DNA of 64,000 bases from Salvator merianae (taxonomy: Eukaryota; Chordata; Lepidosauria; Squamata; Teiidae): NCBI GenBank assembly GCA_003586115.2, contig QVOM02000057.1, forward strand, positions 7,089,233 through 7,153,232, read 5' to 3'. Every line of letters starts with the position of its first letter. Within the stretch, counting starts at the first letter, position 1. The translations under genes were made by a program, and so were the position numbers. Positions 47,301 to 57,993 of this stretch are shown here, piece after piece. The notes below the pieces were generated by a model. The model searched no databases, had not been told where the DNA came from, and worked only from the letters and a program-made list of their open reading frames with translations.

Positions 47301-50300
47301 AAAAACCACATTTCATCTATTTAGTAATTTCTGCACATGATGAAAGCATCAGAGAAGTTTGCATCTGGTGCAGAACTAAGCATCCTAAACACTTCTTCCT
47401 TCCAAAAATAAGCAAGCGAGCCAAAGCAAGCTCCTATAATGTATATTTTTTCCTTGTTTAGAATGGGTTTAGACCCCAAAACGGTTAGAATTACTGTGTG
47501 GGTGAAAGAGAAAGAAGAAGTGAATAATGAGAGAATTTAGTGCTTTTTCGCACTTATCTGCTCTAGCGGAAAGTTCCCACGACAGAATCTATACTAGAAA
47601 TTTTGTAATATAAGGCTGCGTTGCACAATGTTCCCCAAATCAGGTGATCTGCATAAACATCACGCAAATTGGGGTACATGACTTAGATGTTTCACACAGA
47701 AGTGAACAACACACTCAGCAAAAATCTTGCGAAATCCCAGTAACACCCACAGTGAGCTTGGGAACTGCCAAGATATTTCGTGTCTGAAAGAGGAAGTATG
47801 TCAATGAAAAGGAGAGGAATTTACTCTGCACGTGCCCAGAATAATTTGTTTCAGCTAACAGCAAAAAGACTCTGCGACAGGCAGACCAAAGCTCTATCCA
47901 GTATCCTGTTTTGTTAAGTAAGCCAAGAGACATTTCCCAGAAGCCCACAACAATTGCACTCAAGAGAATCACCTTCTGCTGGTCTTTGTCACACACACAT
48001 TCACAGGCAACGTGCCGGATCCTCCAATACTCTATTGTGGCTAACAGCATCATTCATGTAAATGGTCCTTTAGAAAGCCCCATCAGGAAGCAAAGCACCA
48101 CAATCAGGCCCAAGTCCTGTATGTCTTTCTCTAACAGTAGATGATCAAATCTCTTCAGCAAACTCAGCCTCAACAGCAGATGCTCTTCCCTTGCAGGGAA
48201 GGGAAAAGCTCTGTCCAGCTGTTAAGACATATATTTCAACCTATCTAAAGTTCCCAGGGCTCATTTCCAGGTTGCACAAAAGCAGCATCAGATGAAACTT
48301 CAAGGCAGAGCAATCAGGGGGAGATTTTAAGGCCAGGTGGCTCATTGGCAAGAACAGAAAAAGGAGACTGGCAGGCCAGAGTTATAGAATATATTCTATA
48401 GAATATTCCTCAAACGAGACCTAAAAGTTCTTGGATCTTTAGGAGATACAGTTAATCTTCACTTTGTTTGGGACCATATTGATTGCTGCCAAAAGGAATG
48501 CCAAAATTTATCACTTGCAAGGAGTATGGATCATATATAAGATGGGCTCAGCTGCAATTGGCAAAACCCTCAACAGTACAATGTCTAGAAGGGAACTCAT
48601 GAGTAAAACCAGAGGCTTCTTGAAATCTTCCATGCTTGCTTCGATTATTTTTTTTTCCCAGAAGGCCATCCGTCCAAGCTATTTTGGTTTAAATCCTTCA
48701 AATAGATTTAGAGAAATGTACGAAGATAGCTCTTTTATTTATTTATTTATTTATTTATTTGCATTTTTATTTATTTTTATATAGGCCCATTTCACAGACA
48801 GAGCGAACGAGGTTCCAGGAAAACAACACAGAAAAATGGGTTTCTTTGTACTGCAAAGCAGTACTGAAACCTGGCTAGAGTATATAAGTAAGTTTCTTGA
48901 TTAGTCATCCAACCATGTCAGTGAAAAATAAAAATAAAAAATATATATGGAACAAGTTGCAGAAACAGAAGAATCAAAATGTGTGAAGCAATATAAGGGA
49001 AAGTAAAATAGTAATAATTTGGTTAAAAGGAATTAGCCAACCATTTCTAACCGAGGCACAAAATATTTTAAACAGCTGCCCAGGCAGCAAAAGCCAAGAT
49101 TTTCCCATCATTAGCAAAGGCATCCCCCTAACACGGGCAGCCTTTATTTTAGCCTGTTTCCATGGGTGAATGTTTCCTGGTTGTCTAGTCATGGCTCCAA
49201 CAGAGGTGGAGCTGGAAGAAATCCAAATCAAGCTAACAGAAGATTTTTAAAGATTTTTAAAAACAATAACTGCCACCAAAACAAATAACTACTATCTCAA
49301 AAGTCTGCAGATTGAAGTTGCCAGTGCAGATTGTCCAAAAATAATGGTATTATTCTAATTTTCCTTTTGGGAGGGATTTAGGAGGCGGCAGGCTTATACA
49401 AGTAGCCTTTAACAGGTAATTTTTATACTTATTTTATGGGTGGGGAGACTGATCAAGCCTAAAGTATCACTGATGTCGGTTCAGAAGTCGGACTACAAGC
49501 TGTGGAACGTGTCTGCATGTTCTGACTGCAAGGATTTGTCAATGGGCTGAACTTCGAGCAAAGCCAGAGAAAGGAATTCCGAAACAGCAAGAAAAATCTT
49601 CGACAACTTCCTTCCGTGCCTTTAAGCCAGCCTTGGGTTTCTAGTCCTCAGCTTCCAAGAGGTTCCTGCAAACATTCCGGCTTCTTCCCAAGTCTGTTTC
49701 CATCTGGAAAGCTTGCAAGCATTTGGAGACCAAAGCAGCCAGTCGCTCCAGCTGCCGGAGTTGACGGATGTGATAAAAAGGCCGGCCACCTGCCCGCCTT
49801 GTAGCTAGACTGGCACTGTTCTGGGGGGCTGTCAGCCTATCACCCTCTAAAATGCAAATTAAAGGTAGTGCAGGATTCCTTGGAGAACCCCAGCGACACA
49901 ATGTGGTAAGTCTGAGCTGCAAATATTCTCCTGTATAACAAGGGCAGGAAATCCTGCACTTGCTTTAAAGTGGCGGCACATGGCTTTAAGGGCGGGTGTT
50001 TGTAACCCGCAGGAAGTGGGTGATCGCTGTTCACGGGGCCTCCGGGCCTCCGTACCGTCGCAGCTGCGACAGGGCCAATTAGACGGCTGGCGTGGCCTTG
50101 AGATGGCTTTGTCAGGCAATGTAAAAAAAGAGGATAAATAAATAAATAAATGCCTTAAAGAGCCAGCATTTCTCTGTGCTGTCTAGAGTCCACCTGAGGC
50201 TCGCCTTTTGGTGTCAGGAAAACACCACCAGCATTGGAAGCAGATGTCTCCCATTTCCCAGCTCCCTGTGACCGAAAGGATAGCTAGCCCAGCACGGTGC

Positions 50301-53300
50301 CTCAGGCAGAGAAGCGGCAACCTCACTCCTCTTAGAATTTGGGATTTCACACAAGCTCCTGATTCAGGCCTCGCTGCTCAGCGACGACGAGGAAAGCAAA
50401 CCCAGTTGGCCGCTGGGCAGATAAACTCACAAACACAGATCCCTCCTGGATTCTGCCGGCCAACTCATGAGTAAGACCATTGTTTCACGATGACTCACCT
50501 TTGCGAAGGCCTGGCAGAAGCTCACTGTCGTAATGGAAAGGGCCAAGAAGAAGCCAGCCAAGAAAAACCTGGAAAACAAAACAAGAAAGACATGTTGGTC
50601 CAAGTTTCTGTTGCTGCTGCAGACCAGGCAAGAAGGGGGAGGGGACCTTATAATGGGTTGGCACCCGGCATCCCTCTTCACCCCCCCACACCAAAAATCC
50701 TCATTGCTTTTCATGGGTCTAGCAGCAGGGGCCTGATTCTCTCAAAACCACTGATATCAGAATGTGGAGCAATTCTGGAGCAAAGCATGATGGGAATATC
50801 CGATGGCTTCCCCCTCCCCTCATCCAATAATCAAGCAGCCCGTTTCCCAGCAAAGAGAAGGCCTGCTGGGCTTTCCTACGGCCACCAGTAAATTTATAAT
50901 CACTTTTGAAAAGCAAGCGAAGTTTTTGCCGATGTTGATTAACTTTTATTATCACCTGTTGTTTCACATCTGATGCTGCCCAAATAAAGTCTGCAGTTGC
51001 CTTTCTGACCTTCAAAAATTGCCCCGGGAGCAGCACAAGAAGAATGAAACATTTGGGAGAAAAGAGACCTTGGAGAGAAATTCAACGCTAACAGTAATGC
51101 TCCTTCCAAACCCAACGCTGGAGATCCCTGAGCCGCTTAAGGCGAGGATGGGCTGGCCAGAACATTAGACTCTGTGCCACAGGGGCTGACTTGACTTGTC
51201 AGCCCACAGCCTTCACACAGAGCACAAGCTCGCAGCCGTTGCACCACAAGCAGGCACGTCGGGCTAGACTTAGACCGGACATACTTTCAAAACGTTCTCA
51301 AACGGCAACTGTACTTCAACGTGGTCGGCTTTGTCAAGTCGCCCAACGTGCGTCACAACTATCGCCAGAGGCCGACATTGGTGCATCACCCAGTCATTTG
51401 GGCAGGCCTTTCCGAATGCCCAGCCAGATGCACAGGGACAACGAGAGGCCCTCAGTGGTCTTGGGATCCGAACTGGACATTCGAAGGGCAAAATAACAAA
51501 TGCAACTGGGGAGGGGCTGCTGAATTCTGCCCCGATCCCAGAATCCCTCTGTCCAAAGAATTCCACACATTCAAGCTTTTCATCAGCCCATCGAGCCTGA
51601 AAATCATAGAACTGTGGAGTTGGAAGGAATCACGAGGCTCACCCAGTCCAACCCTTACGTTTGAGAAAGTACGGTTGTTGAGAAGTGGTGTGTCCAGTTT
51701 CTTCCTGAAAGCCTGCAGAGATGGGAGCCCCACCGCGTCCCTAGGAGACCACTCTGCTGCTGCAGCGATCTCCCTCGTATTCATCTGGAAACCGAGGAAG
51801 CCACAACCGGTACCCGTGATTTCTGGTTCAAGGATCCGGCTGTGGAGGACCGTTCCTGAACATCTTTCCTACAATGGGCCTAGATATCACGGCTCCCCAG
51901 CTCCCTCTGTCTGTCCCCCACGGGACATGTTCACAAACCTGTCTATCATCTTGGCTATCCTCCCCTGAAGCGCATTCCAAATCAAACGTTCATCAGTGCT
52001 TATCAGTGTTCGGTTCCTATGACTAAACTGCCCTCAGGTCAACCTTTCGAAAAGCTGATCTGGAAGGAGGTTTCCTGCAGAGGATTGCTTGGACATACAA
52101 GCACCATTCCCCAAGCCCAGCCCAGCCCAATGCTGAATGCCTCGCAGCGTCAACACCTCTCCCACCCCAGAGGTCCCCGTCAAGTGCGCAGTGGTTATGT
52201 CACAAAGAGCTTCAGCCGAGTCAGCATGCGGCTGCTGGAGCGGCAGTTCGTCACACGGAGCTCTTCCCCTCGTGGGAAGAGCCTCTGGCACTGGAAATTG
52301 CCTCCACACCCGTGAGCCTCAGAGCAGGCGACGCGGAGCTTTCCTCCGCCCCGTGAAGTGGGATGGATGACCAAGGGCTCCCACAAGATGGCAGCCAAGT
52401 AGACAGATGCTCAGGGAACAGTTTGCAGAAACTGGACTTTGGATTTGGGATCAGCTTGGAAAGGGCGAAACCACAAAGCTCATCGGGTCAGTTCGATGCG
52501 AACCAAAGCTATACGCCTCCCAATCAGAGCCACATTTTAGCTTCTTGTTGGTTATCTGTTTATAGCCTTATGTGCTCTGTGTGGAGACGTCTCTCTGATA
52601 AAACAGAAAGAAGGAAGGAAGGGCACAGAGGTATTTCTTTTACAAAAAGCAGTGGATCCATTTAATTTCTTTTCCCTTGCATAAATCACTCCGTTCATCT
52701 TCTGCATTTGCAAACAGTTCCTCTATTGGCCCTTACCTACCCCTCTCACAACTGCGGGGGAAAGTCCTCCCCCCCCCCGCGCCCACCTAAGGCATCAAAA
52801 GAGCATCCTGTTCTTTGTGGAGGTGACTCATTGGCCTGCTGGTCGCTCAGCTTCCCTGTCTTATCCTGGAACAAAATACCCGCCCGGGACAAACGGAAGT
52901 CACGCACCAACAGAGGGGAACAGTGGGCCTCGTGGGGCCATTTCATGGCCTTGTGCAACTGCCAAGCCGTGCGCGTGCCAGGCCGGGGGGTGAGTCAGAA
53001 AAGCTAGGGTGTCGTGAAATCGGGGCAACCGGCGGACACAAATCAGTGCTGACCAAAAGCAAAGAATCTCCTTCTCTCGAAGTTTGTGAGGAGAAAAGCT
53101 TCAGCGATTTCAAGAGGCTGTCTTGACTTAGAACAGTGGCTCGCCACATTTCCTGTGGGACTGAGAGGAGGGGCACAGTTCAGGGCTGGAAAGCCAAGGG
53201 CCATGGGTTCAAGCCCCAGCAACCTCCCAGAAGATGTTTGGTACAAGCTACTTCTGTGTTTTTGCTAAGAAAACAACACAGAGAACTTCCACGCAGTCAG

Positions 53301-56300
53301 CTAAGTTTCTCTTTCAAGGACAGTCAAAATTTCTTTTTGCCCCTGTGGGATCTGAGGCAAAACAAAACAAAACAAACAAAAATACAATGTTTTCTTCAAA
53401 TCCCACAATCTCCCTTGGGTACATTATAAAAGGCAAAGACAGAGACGGCGGCAAAGTTTCAAAAGCAAAGAAACCCACCCTGACCCTTTTTTTAATAAAA
53501 AATGAAAGTATTTTAAAATAAAAAGTAATGCCAGTCCCAATTTTTTTCCTGGTTGCTAAGTTCAGTCCAGATGAAGAAGCATTTTTCTTCAATAATAATA
53601 AAAATAACAACAACATTTATTTATTTATAAGGCCCCTTTCACCAAAGGGCAGAACAAGAAACATACAATTGAAAGACAAACAAAATAAACAAAATATATG
53701 TATATAAAAATTGAATGCTATATGTAAAATCATCTTCCATTCCTCAACAGATGTCTCATACTTCCATAGCTATATATCTAAATGATTCACTCTGGTGAAT
53801 CAAAAAGGAAAGTCAACCGATGCAGCATTAACCTATGGAACTCCCTGCAACTAGATGTGGTGATAAAGTAGACAGGCTTTTAAAGGAAGACCATCAAAAA
53901 CATGCAAGAAGAAGACAATCAAAACGGCTGTAAGGAAAATCCAAATATTGTCTAAATATTGTGTTACAAAACCCCTCACAGCAGTTCACAGGAACCCGCC
54001 CCCCCCAAAAAAAAAGTTTGAGAACAAAATCAGATACAATAGTCATCACTAATGAATCAATAAAATGGACTGAGGTCACATGCCTATTAGACAGTTTAAC
54101 TGTGGGGCAGTGGCAATATATTTGCATATTGTTGCCACCTGCAATTTTAGAATGGATGGGACAAAATGGGTGAAATTCTAGAGATGCAAATTTGTTCTTC
54201 TTCTGACTCTAGGGCAAGCTATAACCCTCGAGTCAGACCGTGGCTGGACAAAGTGTTGATTAATTAACATTAACTGAGCCCATAAAAGCATTTGCAAATT
54301 TCTCTAGGAACAATCGGATGTCAGCACCCGTTTTCTCCCCTAAAGAAATGTCGACCTGGGTGGCAGATAGTCAAAACCAGTTTTCTGACAAAAAGTGAAG
54401 CCAGGATGACAAAAGCATCACCAAACATTGAAAGCATCTCTCCCTGCAGGACCCCACGCACAAAGGGACGGCAAACAGGTCCTCGTAAAGAGAAAATGGA
54501 TGGTGGAGAATGGAGGCCAATTTGATAGACAAACGGGGGCCAAGCAGAGGGAATTTTTGCAGCTGCGGCAGCAAGCAGAAATCTTTCTGGCTCAACCTGT
54601 CTCCAAATAAGGGTTTCATCTTAGAATCATAAGGGTTTCATCTTAGAATCATCGAATCATAGAGTTGGAAGGGACCTCCAGGGTCATCTAGTCCAACCCC
54701 CTGCTCAATGCAGGATTCACTAAACTGTCCCAGACAGATGCCTGTCCAGCCTCTCCTTGAAGACCTCCAGCGAAGGAGAGCCCACCACCTCCTGTGGCAG
54801 CCTGTTCCAGTGACTGATTGCCCTTACGGTCAGAAAGTTTTTCCTAATATCTAGCCTGTATCTACTCCCTTGAATTTTCATCCCATTGTTTCTAGTCCTT
54901 CCTTCTTGCGCAACTGAGAATAGGTCTTATCCTTCTGCACTGTGACAGCCCTTTAGTTATTTGTATACAGCTATCATGTCTCCTCTCAGTCTTCTTTTTT
55001 GTAGGCTAAACATTCCTAGTTCCTTTAACCGTTCCTCATAGGACATGGTTTGTAGACCATTCACCATCTTGGTAGCTCTCCTTTGAACCTGCTCCAGTTT
55101 GTCAGTGTCTTTTTTAAACTGGGGTGCCCAGAACTGGACACAATACTCCAGATGAGGTCTGACCAAGGAAGAGTAAAGTGGGACAATTACGTCTCGTGAT
55201 CTAGACTCTATACTCCTCTTGATACAGCCCAGGATGGTGTTTGCCTTTTTTGCAGCTGCATCACACTGTTGACTCATGTTTAATCTATGATCTACTAGTA
55301 CACCCAGATCATTTTCACATGTGCTGCTGCTCAGCCGGATTCCTCCCATTCTATATGTGTTTTTTTCATTTTTCTTGCCCAGATGTAGTTCCTTGCATTT
55401 TTCCTTGTTAAATACCATTCTATTAGTTGCAGCCCATTGTTCAAGTTTTTCTAAATCTTTTTGAATCCTCTCTCTCTCTTCTCTAGTGTTAGCAACCCCC
55501 CCTAGCTTTGTGTCATCAGCAAATTTGATCAGTTTCCCCTCAACTCCCTCATCCAGATCATTTATAAAAATGTTAAACATAACTGGGCCCAGCACAGAGC
55601 CTTGCGGTACACCGCTTGAGACTTTCTTCCAATCGGATGTGAAGCCATTTATGACCACTCTTTGAGTACGATCACTAAGCCAGTTATGAACCCACCTAAC
55701 AGTTACCTTGTCAATCCCATATTTGATCATTTTTTCAATAAGTATAGTATGTTGAATGGCTGCCCATCACTGACCTTGTTGGGGGAACATATGCCTCCCC
55801 CTATCTCAGCACAGTCATTCAGGCTGTAACAGGCCTGGGTGTCACAGTGCAGAGGGATTGGCCCTATTCTCACTTACACAAGAAGGAAGGACTGGAAACA
55901 ACGGGATGAAACTTCAAGGGAGCAGATACAGGCTAGATATTAGAAAAAAACTTTCTGACAGCAAGGGCGATCAGTCAGTGAAACAGGTTGCCCCAGGGGG
56001 GGGTGAGCTCTCCTTCGCTGGAGGGCTTCAAGGAGAGGCTGGACGGATATCTGTCTAAGATGGTTTAGTGGATCCTGCATTGAGTAGGGGGTTGGCCTAG
56101 ATGACCCTGGAGGTCCCTTCCGATTCTATGATTCTATGAAAAATGAGCCCTTCTATGGTTATGAGAAGTGAACAAGACCAGATGGAGATTGGGTGGTAGA
56201 TCTGAGAAGCTGTTTGGAAGATGGACCAAAGAGGCAGCAGAAAGTGACGATGTCACAGCTTAGTCAAATCTGCTGGAACAGAGATGCTTGGTGGAATTTA

Positions 56301-57289
56301 AACCCAACCCAAGTCTACCTTGTACTTCTGTGAGAACAAAGGACCTGTACCAGCAGACCAAGATTGTATATCCACCCACCACCACACCCATTGAGCCAGC
56401 AGCCAGCTCCAGAGGGGGGCAAAAGCCCCTTGGAAGCAGCCTTATTTTGGAGGGAAAAAACCTGCTCAGGAGTGCCTACCACCCTCATTCACTCCTGCTG
56501 CTGTTTTCCAACCAGTCCTATTACGGGCTGGACAAAAATGGGCCAATTCTGGGGCCATTTCCTCCTCAGCTCTTCAGTGGGGCTAATTGGGAACTCTGAA
56601 GCACGGAAACTTTTCATTTCCCAGCCTCGAAGTTTGCAAAGGCCAGGAGCCACACAGTGTACGAATCTTAGGAATGTGCAAAGTTCGGTTCATGTTCAAA
56701 AATTCAATCAAACAGTTCGTGTTCACAGACGTTTGCCTCGAACTGAACACGCGGTGGTTCGCCTATCCAGAAATTCGATCAAACTGAACCAGTCCATCAC
56801 TCATGAACAAAAACTATTCGATCAAACAATTCGTGTATGTTGTGTTTTTGCCCTTAAAAAGGGCTTTTTTCAATGTGAAAAAATGGCAAATTTTTTGTTT
56901 TCGAGCAACTTCGGAGTCAAACACAAACAACCCTTTTGTTTGATTAAACGGTTCACTGTCGAGCCAAACAAATGGGTGCCCAGTTTGACAGCAAACTGAA
57001 CATGCAGTTTTAATTCGTGCACATCCATAGTGAAACTGGCACACTGTTTCTGCATAAATCAAACGTTGTTCAATATTTTCATTTTCCCTCAAGGCGTTTT
57101 TCAAAGTGAAAAATGAGCAGCCAATGGTTCTCAGTCTCTAAGCTGAAATCTGTTTTTTTGTTTTTGATACAAGATCCCCAACTTCCAGATCCATTTGGTA
57201 ATATAAGTTTCTATCATACCTTGACAAAGCTCCTTTCTGAATTAGAACTCTAATTATCTCTGTCCAAAGTAACTGTGCTTCCATTAGGA

Positions 57290-57341
<52 letters not shown>

Positions 57342-57929
57342 AGAAAGGAAGGAAAGAAGGAAAGAAGAAAGGAAGGAAAGAAGGAAGGAAGAAAGAGGGA
57401 GGGAAGGAAGGGAGGAAGGAAGGAAGAAAGGAAGGAAGGGAAGAAANNNNNNNNNNNNNNNNNNNNNNNNNNNNNNNNNNNNNNNNNNNNNNNNNNNNNN
57501 NNNNNNNNNNNNNNNNNNNNNNNNNNNNNNNNNNNNNNNNNNNNNNNNNNNNNNNNNNNNNNNNNNNNNNNNNNNNNNNNNNNNNNNNNNNNNNNNNNNN
57601 NNNNNNNNNNNNNNNNNNNNNNNNNNNNNNNNNNNNNNNNNNNNNNNNNNNNNNNNNNNNNNNNNNNNNNNNNNNNNNNNNNNNNNNNNNNNNNNNNNNN
57701 NNNNNNNNNNNNNNNNNNNNNNNNNNNNNNNNNNNNNNNNNNNNNNNNNNNNNNNNNNNNNNNNNNNNNNNNNNNNNNNNNNNNNNNNNNNNNNNNNNNN
57801 NNNNNNNNNNNNNNNNNNNNNNNNNNNNNNNNNNNNNNNNNNNNNNNNNNNNNNNNNNNNNNNNNNNNNNNNNNNNNNNNNNNNNNNNNNNNNNNNNNNN
57901 NNNNNNNNNNNNNNNNAAAGAAAAAAAAA

Positions 57930-57993
<64 letters not shown>

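Noticed and set aside
54957..55730. 257-codon frame as a host gene
   Set aside because: It is the C-terminal reverse transcriptase part of a CR1 LINE, not a host exon.
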